From contig DAIOLC010000003.1 of NCBI GenBank assembly GCA_036756425.1, positions 50,430 through 114,429 of the forward strand: DNA of 64,000 nt, written 5' to 3'. The notes under the pieces are model-generated. The model made no database searches and was not told where the DNA came from. It saw only the letters and a list, made by a program, of their open reading frames with translations. The DNA comes from UBA6115 sp012514225 (GTDB lineage: Bacteria; Bacillota; Clostridia; Christensenellales; Aristaeellaceae). A program made the position numbers and the translations under genes. Below are positions 25,137 through 33,475 of this stretch, in pieces; positions within the stretch are counted from its first letter, which is position 1, and each line of letters opens with the position of its first letter.

Positions 25137-25688
25137 TTATTCCTCCAGTTTCGCCATGGCGGCGATGAAAGCCTCCTGCGGGTCCGCGCCGGCCAGCGCG
25201 ACCTGGGCGATGGCGTCGCCGAAATCCTCCAGGTCGTTGAGCGGCATGTGGAAGAGGACGTCCAGCTCCTCCATCCCCGGCAGCACGCTCTCCACCAGCT
25301 GCGCGGAGCGGGTGCCGAACCAGCCGTTGCCGTAATCCATGCGGAAGTAGGAATAGAAAACCTCGTTGTTCGCCAGCGCGATGAACTTGGCCAGGGCGTC
25401 CCGGTTGGCCTCCGGCACGCGCATCACCGGAATCGCAGTGACGGAAACCATGTCGTAGTACACGTAAACCTTGACCGTGCAGGATGCCAGGGAGCTCTCC
25501 ATCTCAAAGTCGAGGGTGAAGACGTCGTCTTCAAAGTCGTAGATATACTCCTTGGCGTCCAGATACTCCTCCACCAGGGCGTTGAGCTGGCGGACGGTCT
25601 CCTGCCGGGCTTCCTCCTGCGCCAAGGCCGGCAAGGCCGCGAACGCCAGCAGGAAAGCCAGAAACAACAAAGCCCATTTTCTCATCAT
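25137..25688 (-). CDS. Exported YbjN-like protein
   Basis: The 183-residue protein has a signal peptide (KWALLFLAFLLAFAALPALA). A mature domain follows with the YbjN / type III chaperone-like fold pattern: LNALVEEYLDAKEYIYDFED, SCTVKVYVYYDMVSVTAIPV and LAKFIALANNEVFYSYFRMD. YbjN domains in cytosolic proteins bind partner proteins; an exported version has no known role. The ATG at 25688 has GAGGGG six bases upstream; a second ATG at 25685 is possible. The C-terminal region (LNDLEDFGDAIAQVALAG) is helical. Confidence 0.75.
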   Translation of the reverse strand: MMRKWALLFLAFLLAFAALPALAQEEARQETVRQLNALVEEYLDAKEYIYDFEDDVFTLDFEMESSLASCTVKVYVYYDMVSVTAIPVMRVPEANRDALAKFIALANNEVFYSYFRMDYGNGWFGTRSAQLVESVLPGMEELDVLFHMPLNDLEDFGDAIAQVALAGADPQEAFIAAMAKLEE

Positions 25689-25719
25689 GTGGCACCCCTC
25701 TTTTTTTATCGCTGGACAA

Positions 25720-25747
25720 ATCATACCAGAAAAGCGGTCGGTTTCAA
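25720..25747 (-). promoter_or_regulatory. Promoter of the YbjN-like gene
   Basis: TTGAAA (25747-25742), a 16-bp spacer and TATGAT (25725-25720) preceded by TGG. The -35 lies inside the last codons of mutY. Confidence 0.8.
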
Positions 25748-26820
25748 ACCCGGATTGTGCCGGTTTGCCGCAAAAGCGCCAGCGCTCCCCGTTTCGCCGC
25801 GTCCATCGCCCGGGGCAGGGGCAGGGCGGCCAGCATTGCCGCGTCCGCCCATACGCCGCCGGGAACCCCGGGGGCGGCGTCCGTTTCCCGGCGATAGACG
25901 CGCATGTTCCAGACACGGTGCGTGAAGGCGTGGCGGGCTTCGGCGAGGAAGGCGGGCGCGCCTGCCGCAAGCCCCAGGGAGCGGGCGAGGGCGCGCCCCG
26001 ACTCCGGGCTGTCATCCCCTTCGGCCAGCGGAAAAACATACAAGCCCTTCAACAGGGCTTTGTCGCGCTTCAGGAGCAGCGCCCGCCCCGCGCAGGTGAA
26101 CACCGTGACCCCGACGGACACTTCCCTTGGCGCCGGCTTCGGCTTGCGGACAGGCAGCGCGCCGGGATTCCCGGACTGGAACCCTACGCATTCCTCCCTC
26201 AGCGGGCAGCGCGCGCAGTCCGGCGAACCGGGCAGGCACACGGTGGCGCCCAAATCCATCAGCGCCTGGTTCATGTCCCCCGGCCTGTCTGGCGGCATCA
26301 GCGCCAGGCCCAGCGTATACAGCCCGCGGCGGGTTTCCGGGCGGCCTACGTCCTCCTGAACGCCGAACAGGCGGCTGATGACGCGGGCCAGGTTGCCGTC
26401 CAGCGCCGGCACCGGCTCGCCATAGGCGATGGACGCGATGGCGGCCGCGGCGTACGGCCCTACGCCGGGCAAGCCCAGCAAGCCTTCCACGTCGCCCGGA
26501 AAGACACCGCCCCTCTCGCCCGCCACCATCCGGGCCGCCCTGTGCAGGTTGCGCGCTCGGGCGTAGTACCCTAGGCCTTCCCAGGCTTTCAGCACCTGCT
26601 CCTCCGGCGCTTCCGCCAGCGCGAAAACGTCCGGGAACCGGGCGAGGAAGCGCTCGTAGTACGGTCCGACGGTCTCGGTGCGCGTCTGCTGGAGCATGAT
26701 TTCCGACAGCCAGACGCGGTAGGGGTCCTTGGGGCCGCGGAACGGAAAGACACGCGCCTGCGCGTCATACCACAGGAGCAGCTTGCGCGTGATGAAGGGC
26801 GCCAAATGGGGTGTTTCCAA
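25744..26820 (-). CDS. mutY: A/G-specific adenine glycosylase
   Basis: The 358-residue protein removes adenine paired with 8-oxoguanine in base-excision repair. The catalytic Glu lies in WLSEIMLQQTRTETV, the helix-hairpin-helix is LLGLPGVGPYAAAAIASIAY, and the catalytic Asp is in PVPALDGNLARV. The 4Fe-4S ligands are CLPGSPDCARCPLREEC. A NUDIX-like C-terminal domain that recognises 8-oxoG follows (VSVGVTVFTCAGRALLLKRD, EARHAFTHRVWNMRVYRRET). The start is TTG at 26820 behind GCGGGGGAATAG, directly abutting the TAG of the upstream DUF3783 gene, which argues for coupled translation. Confidence 0.95.
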   Translation of the reverse strand: METPHLAPFITRKLLLWYDAQARVFPFRGPKDPYRVWLSEIMLQQTRTETVGPYYERFLARFPDVFALAEAPEEQVLKAWEGLGYYARARNLHRAARMVAGERGGVFPGDVEGLLGLPGVGPYAAAAIASIAYGEPVPALDGNLARVISRLFGVQEDVGRPETRRGLYTLGLALMPPDRPGDMNQALMDLGATVCLPGSPDCARCPLREECVGFQSGNPGALPVRKPKPAPREVSVGVTVFTCAGRALLLKRDKALLKGLYVFPLAEGDDSPESGRALARSLGLAAGAPAFLAEARHAFTHRVWNMRVYRRETDAAPGVPGGVWADAAMLAALPLPRAMDAAKRGALALLRQTGTIRV

Positions 26821-27210
26821 CTATTCCCCCGCCTGCTCCTGCATGCGGCGGAAAAACTCATATTCCTGGCTCAGTTCGTCAAAGAGCCGCAGCGCGTTCC
26901 AGACGCCGTTGTTCGGGGTCCTCATGGCCTTCAGCGGCACGGGGGCGGTCCCGGACTCGTGGAAGCTGTCCAGAAAGCGGTTGAGCAAGCCCTTGGGGAA
27001 ATGCGCCATGACCATCATCTCCCCCGGCAGCGCTTCCCCGGCGTGGGTGATGCCGCTCCTTGGCGCCAGGCCGCACAGCGCGTCCAGCGTTTCCTCATAA
27101 TCCGTGGGATTTACCAGCACCGCGCGGATTTCCAGCGCCTTTGCCAGAGCCGCGACCGCCTCCCCCCGCTCCCCCGCCATGCCGTAGCACAGCGCCAACG
27201 CCTGTTGCAT
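26821..27210 (-). CDS. DUF3783-type small protein
   Basis: The 129-residue cytosolic protein has a C-terminal DUF3783-like segment: MMVMAHFPKGLLNRFLDSFH followed by VPLKAMRTPNNGVWNALRLF. The N-terminal third resembles a single TPR-like helical pair (LALCYGMAGERGEAVAALAK). The function of DUF3783 is not known. Its stop codon touches the mutY start, so the pair forms an operon. A TGGTATGAT extended -10 lies just upstream. Confidence 0.75.
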   Translation of the reverse strand: MQQALALCYGMAGERGEAVAALAKALEIRAVLVNPTDYEETLDALCGLAPRSGITHAGEALPGEMMVMAHFPKGLLNRFLDSFHESGTAPVPLKAMRTPNNGVWNALRLFDELSQEYEFFRRMQEQAGE

Positions 27211-27235
27211 CCGTCCGCCCCCTTCCTTTTTTCAC

Positions 27236-27244
27236 ATCATACCA
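27236..27244 (-). promoter_or_regulatory. Extended -10 for DUF3783-mutY
   Basis: TGGTATGAT read leftwards, 26 bases before the ATG at 27210. No good -35 is visible at 16-18 bp, as is allowed for extended -10 promoters. Confidence 0.55.
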
Positions 27245-27266
27245 TATCGCCATGACGCAAGCCGCC

Positions 27267-27295
27267 TTGACGGCGTGGGTTTGCTCCGGTAGGAT
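27267..27295 (+). promoter_or_regulatory. Promoter of the ECF S-component gene
   Basis: TTGACG (27267-27272), a 17-bp spacer and TAGGAT (27290-27295). It is divergent from the DUF3783-mutY promoter. Confidence 0.65.
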
Positions 27296-27339
27296 AATCG
27301 GCACCGGGCGCGGCCCGGAATCCAGGCAGCGAGGCAACG

Positions 27340-27876
27340 ATGAAGAACAGTTCCGTACTCCGGCTGACCCTGGCCGCGCTTTTCCTGGCGCTGGGGCTGC
27401 TGCTGCCCTTCCTGACGGGCAACGACCGCGTGCTGGGCTCCATGCTCAGCCTGATGCATATCCCGGTTCTGCTGTGCGGGTTCGTGTGCGGAATCCCCTT
27501 CGGGCTGGCCGTCGGCTTCCTGACACCGCTTGCGCGCTCCCTGCTCATCGGCGCGCCGCCGATGCTTCCCGTCGCCCTGGCGATGGCCTTCGAGCTGGCG
27601 GCCTATGGCGCGCTGGCCGGATTCCTGTACCGCAGGCTGCCCCAAACGCCAGCCGGCCTTTATGCGGCGCTGGTTCTTTCCATGCTGCTGGGGCGCCTGG
27701 TCTGGGGCGCGGCCAGCTACCTGATCTTCAAGGCCATGGGACAAGCGTTTACTTTGCAGATGTTCTGGGCGGCGGCCTTCCTGACCCCCTGGCCCGGCAT
27801 CCTGCTGCAGCTGCTGCTGGTGCCCGCCATCGTTCTCGCGCTGCAGCGGGCGCGCCTGCTGCCGCTGAAGGACTGA
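27340..27876 (+). CDS. ECF transporter S component, substrate unknown
   Basis: The 178-residue protein has five to six hydrophobic helices and the S-component pattern: an N-terminal ALFLALGLLLPFLTG, LMHIPVLLCGFVCGIPFGLA, and a C-terminal TPWPGILLQLLLVPAIVLAL. S components bind a vitamin or metal and share a common EcfAA'T energising module, whose genes are not in this window. No substrate is suggested by neighbours or by a riboswitch. The ATG follows a GAGG site. Monocistronic. Confidence 0.85.
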   Translation: MKNSSVLRLTLAALFLALGLLLPFLTGNDRVLGSMLSLMHIPVLLCGFVCGIPFGLAVGFLTPLARSLLIGAPPMLPVALAMAFELAAYGALAGFLYRRLPQTPAGLYAALVLSMLLGRLVWGAASYLIFKAMGQAFTLQMFWAAAFLTPWPGILLQLLLVPAIVLALQRARLLPLKD

Positions 27877-27904
27877 GCGCCAAAAGCAGCCGCCCCCGGC
27901 CGTG

Positions 27905-27932
27905 AAAAACGCGCCTCCCCGTCGGGAGGCGC
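27905..27932 (-). terminator. Bidirectional terminator between convergent genes
   Basis: GCGCCTCCC (27911-27919) and GGGAGGCGC (27924-27932) form a 9-bp stem with loop CGTC. GTTTTTC follows in the leftward direction and GAATCTTTC in the rightward one. Confidence 0.85.
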
Positions 27933-27947
27933 GAATCTTTCAGGGGC

Positions 27948-28928
27948 TTATTTGCCCTGATTGACACCCTGGATCGGGTCCATCATCCGCAGCATCCGCT
28001 CGCGGGTTGACGCGTAGGGCTCCTTGTTCTCCCAGAAGCGGACGTACTCCGAATGGGGGGCCGGGAAGCGGAAGTAGGTGATGCGGTTGCGGATGAACAT
28101 CAGCACGTTGGTGTCCCCGCCCAGCATCTGCTGGACGCTGAAGGGCTGGTTGAAGGCGAAGGCGCTGGGGCCCGGCATTTCCTCCGGCTCCACGATGCCC
28201 ACGTCGGCGTAGGAGTTGTAGAAGGTGATGAACTCGCTGAGCACCTCGGTGGTAAACCCGGCTTCCCCGCCGTGGAACATCCGGTAGGAGACGGTGACCT
28301 GGTCGCCATAGACGTCCACGAATACCTCGCCGACCTCGTACATGTTGCTGGCGGCCAGCACGAAGGTCTGGCGGCCCTGGATGGACAGGTCGATGGGGGT
28401 AAACATGTACCACTTGTCCGTCAGGCTCGGGGTCACGTCGCGGAAGTGCGGGCCGAAGGAGGACACGGTGTTGCGGGGGAAGTGCACGTTCAGGTACTGG
28501 GTGTAGGTGTAAACGTTCTTGCCCTGCTTGTCCTTGGTGACGCGCAGTTTCTGGGCGTAGTAATGCCGCTGGGTCACGCCGGGGGCCTTGATGGTGTAGC
28601 GGTAGGTGTTGACCTCGCCGTCGGATTTCATGGCCTTATAGACATAGGCCATCACGGGCGTCGGCGCGTCGCCCGGCAGGACGGTGAAGGTCATCGTCTG
28701 CACGTTGTGCCGGGCGGCCTGGTCATACACCTCGACGGTTACCTTGATATCCTTGGCCGTCAGGTTTTTTACGGTGAATACCGGCTGCTCGTCCTTGGGG
28801 TTCCTGAAACGGAACTCCTTGGCCGGCTCGATTTTCAGCCGTTGCTGGGTCGCCGCCAACGCATCCACAGGGAGCAGGGAAACCGTGGCCAAGGCCAGGA
28901 GCAACATGAGGGATACGAAGCGTTTCAT
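27948..28928 (-). CDS. Exported protein of unknown function
   Basis: The 326-residue protein has a signal peptide (FVSLMLLLALATVSLLPVDA) and no membrane helix or wall anchor afterwards. The mature N-terminal region (FRFRNPKDEQPVFTVKNLTA, VTVEVYDQAARHNVQTMTFT) reads like a beta-sandwich domain. The C-terminal half is rich in aromatic residues (WYMFTPIDLSIQGRQTFVLA, ITYFRFPAPHSEYVRFWENK). I do not recognise a family. The ATG at 28928 has GGAGAG upstream; the longer frame starting at 29003 lacks a site. It is divergent from htrA and shares an intergenic region with its operator-like repeats. Confidence 0.7.
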   Translation of the reverse strand: MKRFVSLMLLLALATVSLLPVDALAATQQRLKIEPAKEFRFRNPKDEQPVFTVKNLTAKDIKVTVEVYDQAARHNVQTMTFTVLPGDAPTPVMAYVYKAMKSDGEVNTYRYTIKAPGVTQRHYYAQKLRVTKDKQGKNVYTYTQYLNVHFPRNTVSSFGPHFRDVTPSLTDKWYMFTPIDLSIQGRQTFVLAASNMYEVGEVFVDVYGDQVTVSYRMFHGGEAGFTTEVLSEFITFYNSYADVGIVEPEEMPGPSAFAFNQPFSVQQMLGGDTNVLMFIRNRITYFRFPAPHSEYVRFWENKEPYASTRERMLRMMDPIQGVNQGK

Positions 28929-29030
28929 AAGGGTCTCTCCTTTAAAGCCTTTGTCTTGAACAGGCTCAACCATCAAACGGCGCACCCATGCGGATTCATG
29001 CATGCGACTGCGCGAATCAGCCCGGTTTTT

Positions 29031-29086
29031 CGTTCACATTTCGTTCACGCAGCCTTCACGCGGACTTCGAATTTAGGGGGTACATT
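29031..29086 (+). promoter_or_regulatory. Phased direct repeats and -10 upstream of htrA
   Basis: TTCAC occurs at 29033, 29044 and 29055, and a fourth, weaker unit (TTCGA) at 29066, all exactly 11 bp apart. TACATT at 29081-29086 could be the -10; no -35 hexamer is present at the right place. This is the architecture of promoters activated by OmpR/PhoB-type response regulators, where repeats replace the -35. The unit CGTTCAC resembles the actinobacterial PHO box. The regulator itself is not in the window. Confidence 0.6.
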
Positions 29087-29141
29087 GAACGTGCGGCGGT
29101 TTACGACGCGCAAACGGAAACGGTTTGAAAGGAATGGCGAC

Positions 29142-30455
29142 ATGGAAATGAACGGCAAGAAAAAGCGTATCGCGGGACTTCTCGCTTCAGTGCTGGCGCT
29201 GACACTCGCGCTGGGCCTGGGGCTCGGTGCGATGGCGGCGGAAGGCACGCTGACAGACGATGAGATTACGGGAATCGTGGATACCCAGACGGACAAATCC
29301 CAGATTACCAGCCCCATCATCCAGGTGGCGGAAAAGGCGCAGCAAAGCGCGGTCGGGGTGAACAACTACCAGCAAATCCGGCGCAGCCAGTTTGGCTACG
29401 GCTACGGCCTGCCCTTTGAAAGCCAGCCGGGCGCCTCGGGCGAGCAGCGCGCGGGCACAGGCTCGGGCACGGTGATTTCACCCTTCGGGCACGTGCTGAC
29501 CAATTACCACGTGATTGAAGACGCCTCGCGCGTGACGGTCACGGTCGGGGAAGAAGAGCTTGAGGCGACCATCGTGGGCAGCGATTCCGACCTGGACGTC
29601 GCCGTGCTGCTGGTGCCCGGCCTTGATTTGCCGGCCGTTCCCCTGGGGGACAGCGACGCGATTCAGGTGGGCGAGTACGCCATCGTGGTGGGCAACCCCT
29701 TAGGCCAGCAGTTCGAGCGCAGCGTGACGGTGGGCATCGTGTCCGCCGTGGAGCGCAAGATGACCTCCTCCGGGCGCGACCGCTACGGGCTGCGGACGGA
29801 AAACGAGAACCAGATGATCCAGATCGACGCCGCGATTTCCTCCGGCAATTCCGGCGGCGGCATGTTCAATATCCTGGGCCAGCTGCAGGGAATCCCGACG
29901 CTCAAGCTGGTCGACGGCGGCCAGGGCTTCTTCTCCATGAACCCGAGGTCCGTCGACAACATCGGGATGTGCGTGCCCGTCAACGCGGCCAAGCCCCTCA
30001 TCCGCTCGGTGCTGGAAAGCTACGACGCGGAGGCGGTGAAAGCCCAGGCCGAAGCCAACAAGGCGGCCGCGGAGGCCGCGAAGGGCCTGGTCGGCCGGCC
30101 GCGCCTGGGCGTCAGCATCACCACCCTGTCCCCCAGCTTCCAGCCGGTGCTCGAGGGCCTGCTGCCCCAGGGCGCCTACGTGGACGAGGTTGAAAAGGAT
30201 TCCCCCGCCGAGGCAGCCAGGCTCAAGCGCGGCGACATCATCGTGGAAGCCAACGGGGTGACCGTGAGCCAGCAGAGCCAGCTGATTGAGCAGCTGCGCG
30301 ACCTGAAGGAAGGCGACGAGGTGAAGCTGAAGGTGTACCGCGTGGAGGGCTTGCCGCAGGCGCTGGAAAACCCCCAGGCATTGCAGAACCTGGGCAAGGG
30401 CGAGTACATGGATTTCACCGTCGTGCTGCGGGTGCTGGAGCCTGCCGCGACCTGA
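29142..30455 (+). CDS. htrA: HtrA/DegP-type trypsin-like serine protease with PDZ domain
   Basis: The 437-residue protein has an N-terminal signal or membrane anchor (IAGLLASVLALTLALGLGLG). A trypsin-like domain carries the catalytic triad: His in VLTNYHVIEDASRV, Asp in SDSDLDVAVL, Ser in SSGNSGGGMFNIL. An Ala/Lys-rich linker (AEANKAAAEAAKG) leads to one PDZ domain (RPRLGVSITTLSPS, AARLKRGDIIVEANGVTVSQ). It degrades or refolds damaged exported proteins. Unusually, the ~30-residue insert QIRRSQFGYGYGLPFESQPG precedes the protease core. The ATG at 29142 has AAAGGA eight bases upstream. Regulation by the phased repeats upstream is likely. A strong terminator follows. Confidence 0.93.
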   Translation: MEMNGKKKRIAGLLASVLALTLALGLGLGAMAAEGTLTDDEITGIVDTQTDKSQITSPIIQVAEKAQQSAVGVNNYQQIRRSQFGYGYGLPFESQPGASGEQRAGTGSGTVISPFGHVLTNYHVIEDASRVTVTVGEEELEATIVGSDSDLDVAVLLVPGLDLPAVPLGDSDAIQVGEYAIVVGNPLGQQFERSVTVGIVSAVERKMTSSGRDRYGLRTENENQMIQIDAAISSGNSGGGMFNILGQLQGIPTLKLVDGGQGFFSMNPRSVDNIGMCVPVNAAKPLIRSVLESYDAEAVKAQAEANKAAAEAAKGLVGRPRLGVSITTLSPSFQPVLEGLLPQGAYVDEVEKDSPAEAARLKRGDIIVEANGVTVSQQSQLIEQLRDLKEGDEVKLKVYRVEGLPQALENPQALQNLGKGEYMDFTVVLRVLEPAAT

Positions 30456-30487
30456 GGACGCTTTCCGAAACGAGGCGATCATGAACG

Positions 30488-30520
30488 GACCGCCGGGGCG
30501 AGTGCCCCGGCGGTCTTTTT
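30488..30520 (+). terminator. Terminator of htrA
   Basis: GACCGCCGGGGC (30488-30499) and GCCCCGGCGGTC (30504-30515) form a perfect 12-bp stem with loop GAGT, followed by TTTTT. Confidence 0.95.
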
Positions 30521-30559
30521 GCCTGTGGAGGCTGTTGTCTTCCGCCATCGATGGATGTG

Positions 30560-33214
30560 TCAAAGCAGCGGGTGGCCGTCCGGGCAGTCCTTCAGGATGA
30601 CCACCTCCCCGCCCGGCAGCAGGTTCTGGTTCATCTTCGTGACGAAGGCCTCCTGCTGCGCGCCGGACGTACCTTCCGGAAGGCAGACACGGAGGGCGGA
30701 TGCTTCCTTGTCGAACTGGAAGCGGTACTCGCCCAGCACAGCGGCGTCGCCGCCTTCAAAGTACGCCTCGCGAAGCGCGGGCATGCCGTTGAACGCACCC
30801 GCGCCCAGGCTTTTCACCGCGGGGAGCACATGGACGGACGTCACCCCTGCGCAGCCGCTGTAAGCCAGGTCGCCGATTTCCGGCGTATTGAGCACCAGCT
30901 CGCCGGTAGAGCCGCACCCGAAGAAGGCGCCCTCCGGTATGGCCGCAAGCGCGGAACCCAGTTTGGCCGTGTGCAGGGACTTGCATTGGTTGAAGGTATA
31001 TACGCCCATCTCGCGCACGCCGTTATGGAAGACGACCTCCGTGAGCGACTCGCACATCTCGAAGGCGCGGATGCCCACGCGCTCCAGCGGCCCGTAACAC
31101 TCCACGCTCGTGAGCGCCGTGCAGTTGAGGAAAGCCGAGTCGCCGATGCTGGTCACCGTTTCCGGGAGCACCACCCGGGTCAAGGATACGTTGTCCTCCG
31201 TTCCCTGGAGCACCGATAGCACCGTCAGGTTGGAGAAGCACGTCTCGCCGACGGCACGTACCGGCACACCGCCGATGGCCTTGGGAACGACCACGGTCGC
31301 CTCCTGCCCGATATAGCGCCTGAGTGTGCCCGTCTGCGCGTCGAACTCAAAATCCGCTTCAGCCGACGGGGCGAAGCTGTCCGGCATGGGCGTGAAGGCC
31401 AGCGCCTCGCCCTCCCGGGGCAGGGTCAGGTACCAGGGGAAATCCAGCGCCTGCTGCATCGCCGCCTGCTGCTCCGGCGTGGCGTCCGCGCTGATGAACA
31501 GTTTTTCCGGGGGCAGGCCCAGGCTTCCCGAAAGGACGGCGTCCGCCGGGAGAACGACCTTCTCCAGGGAGGCGCAGCCCGAAAAGACGTCCCTGCCCAG
31601 CGAAACGCCGTCCGGCAGGGTGATTTCCCGCAGGTTTTGACAGCCGGCGAAGGCCTCGTCCCCAATCTGGCGGACGCTGTCGAACAGGTGGATGCGCTCC
31701 AGCGTACTGCCGGCGAAGGCCCGGGCGCCGATTGACTCGAACGCCCCGGAATGCGGCACGAAAAATGAGGTGAGGGCGGCGTTTTCAAACACCCCGTCCG
31801 CCAGGCCGCGCACCCTCATCGTTTCCGTCCCCGCCGCGTTCCAGTGGGACCAGAACATCGCGACGTCCGTCTGCGCGGATTCATAGGAAGTGATGTACCC
31901 GGTTGCCTCGTCGAAAGAAGTCTTGGCCGCGGAGTCGTACGGCGGCAAGCCCGGCGGGTCCGCGCGCCAGACGGCAAAGCCGCCGGGCGTCAGGCCGGCC
32001 TCCTCGAAAGCGACGCGGAAGGCTTCCGCTGCGGACTTGTCCGCGCCCGAAGCGATGTCGATGTCCGCGATGGCGTCGCATTCCTTGAAGGCGTCCGGCG
32101 CGATTTCAGGCGGCGCACTGCCGGCAAACACCAGGTAGCTCATCTTGTCGCAGTCCAGGAAAGCCCCCTCCCCGATTTTCTCCAGGGTTTCCGGGAAGTA
32201 GGCCGTCTCCAGGGACCAGCAGCGAAGGAAAGCCTCCTTCGGGATTTCCCGGAGGCCTTCGGGCAGGTGAACCTCCTTGAACGCCCCGTTGGCAAAGGCG
32301 CCCTGCCCCAGGGTCTCCAGGCCGTCCGGGAGGAGAAGCCGTTCCAGCGGCGAACCGCTGAAAGCATCCTGCCCGATGGTTTTAAGGGCGGAGGGCAGGA
32401 CGGCCTCCGCGAGCCGCGTGCCGAAAAACGCGGAATCGCCCACCGAGGCCGTGCCTTCGGGCAGCCGGACGCGGCGCAGCCAGGGGTTTGCGAAGAAGGC
32501 CCGGGGCGCGATGCCGGTGACGGGCTTCCCGTCCACTTCGTCCGGAAGGACGGCATAGGCGTCCTCCCCGCGGTACGCGGTGATTTCTCCGCTTTGCGGA
32601 TCGACGTCCAGAAGCGAGGCGTCGACCCCCCGGTCCACATGGACGCTGGCGCCGCCTGGCTGGCAAGGCTGCCCGAGCGCCGCCTCGTAGGCGGCCAGCC
32701 CGTCATCCGGGACGGTAAACGCGCGGTTGTCCGGGCCGTTGTCAAAGGCGCCGTCTCCAATCATGGGCATTTCGCCCGGAAAGACGATTTGCGTGAGGTT
32801 GGCGCAGGATGCGAAAGCATTCCTGCCCAGGTACGCGAGCCCGGCGGGAAAAGCGACCTCCTGAAGGGCGGAACAGCCGAAGAAGGCATAGGAGTCAACC
32901 GCCTGAAGGCCGGCCGGCAGGCGGATGGACGCGAGGTTTTCGCAGAAGTAAAACGCGTTGCCCATCAGATGGGTCACGGTGTCGGGCAGCACGACCGAAC
33001 GCAGGGACGTGTTCTGGTCGAATGCCCCCATGCCGATGGCCTTGACCCGGGCACCGCCGATTTCGTCCGGCACGGTGAGTTCCGCCGACGCCCCCAGGTA
33101 GCGGAGCAGGGTGCCGGTCGATTTGTCGAATTCGAACTCTTCCGGCACGGCAAACGACGCCGACGGCGCGCACAGCACGCAGCATAACAGCAACAGGATC
33201 AAGGTTTTTTTCAT
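30560..33214 (-). CDS. Large exported BspA-like leucine-rich-repeat (LRR_5) protein
   Basis: The ~884-residue protein has a signal peptide (TLILLLLCCVLCAPSASFA) and repeated LRR_5 units such as GNAFYFCENLASIRLPAGLQ, GDSAFLNCTALTSVECYGPL and GEGAFLDCDKMSYLVFAGSA. The repeats are grouped in blocks, each opened by a spacer of the type FEFDKSTGTLLRYLGASAEL or FEFDAQTGTLRRYIGQEATV. There is no LPxTG, SLH or membrane anchor, so it is probably secreted. BspA-type proteins bind host or bacterial surfaces; the ligand here is unknown. Two adjacent ATGs (33217, 33214) follow GGAGGG; 33214 has the better spacing. Monocistronic, divergent from the isomerase. Confidence 0.88.
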   Translation of the reverse strand: MKKTLILLLLCCVLCAPSASFAVPEEFEFDKSTGTLLRYLGASAELTVPDEIGGARVKAIGMGAFDQNTSLRSVVLPDTVTHLMGNAFYFCENLASIRLPAGLQAVDSYAFFGCSALQEVAFPAGLAYLGRNAFASCANLTQIVFPGEMPMIGDGAFDNGPDNRAFTVPDDGLAAYEAALGQPCQPGGASVHVDRGVDASLLDVDPQSGEITAYRGEDAYAVLPDEVDGKPVTGIAPRAFFANPWLRRVRLPEGTASVGDSAFFGTRLAEAVLPSALKTIGQDAFSGSPLERLLLPDGLETLGQGAFANGAFKEVHLPEGLREIPKEAFLRCWSLETAYFPETLEKIGEGAFLDCDKMSYLVFAGSAPPEIAPDAFKECDAIADIDIASGADKSAAEAFRVAFEEAGLTPGGFAVWRADPPGLPPYDSAAKTSFDEATGYITSYESAQTDVAMFWSHWNAAGTETMRVRGLADGVFENAALTSFFVPHSGAFESIGARAFAGSTLERIHLFDSVRQIGDEAFAGCQNLREITLPDGVSLGRDVFSGCASLEKVVLPADAVLSGSLGLPPEKLFISADATPEQQAAMQQALDFPWYLTLPREGEALAFTPMPDSFAPSAEADFEFDAQTGTLRRYIGQEATVVVPKAIGGVPVRAVGETCFSNLTVLSVLQGTEDNVSLTRVVLPETVTSIGDSAFLNCTALTSVECYGPLERVGIRAFEMCESLTEVVFHNGVREMGVYTFNQCKSLHTAKLGSALAAIPEGAFFGCGSTGELVLNTPEIGDLAYSGCAGVTSVHVLPAVKSLGAGAFNGMPALREAYFEGGDAAVLGEYRFQFDKEASALRVCLPEGTSGAQQEAFVTKMNQNLLPGGEVVILKDCPDGHPLL

Positions 33215-33300
33215 CATGCCCTCCTCGCGTCTCCGCCTCTGTTTCATCCTTTTGCGGCGGGGTCCGGTCTTCCCTTGAGAATATTCGGTTTTCCGATGGC

Positions 33301-33329
33301 ATGATACCAAAGGCCGCCTTTGTTGTAAA
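33301..33329 (-). promoter_or_regulatory. Promoter of the LRR-protein gene
   Basis: TTTACA (33329-33324), a 17-bp spacer and TATCAT (33306-33301) preceded by TGG, leaving a leader of about 80 bases. Confidence 0.75.
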
Positions 33330-33400
33330 CCGGAGCCCCGGGAAAACTGACATTGCCGGAGTTTGCGCCTCCCGCGCGTTTTGGGCGGCCTGCGCTTCCA

Positions 33401-33429
33401 TTGACAAGGAAGGCGGGGCATGGCACACT
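33401..33429 (+). promoter_or_regulatory. Promoter of the isomerase gene
   Basis: TTGACA (33401-33406) with CACACT (33424-33429) 17 bp downstream, preceded by TGG. The -10 is weak. Confidence 0.5.
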
Positions 33430-33475
33430 TTCAGGGAGGAAAACGGACGGATTCTACAAAAGGAGGCGTTGGCGC

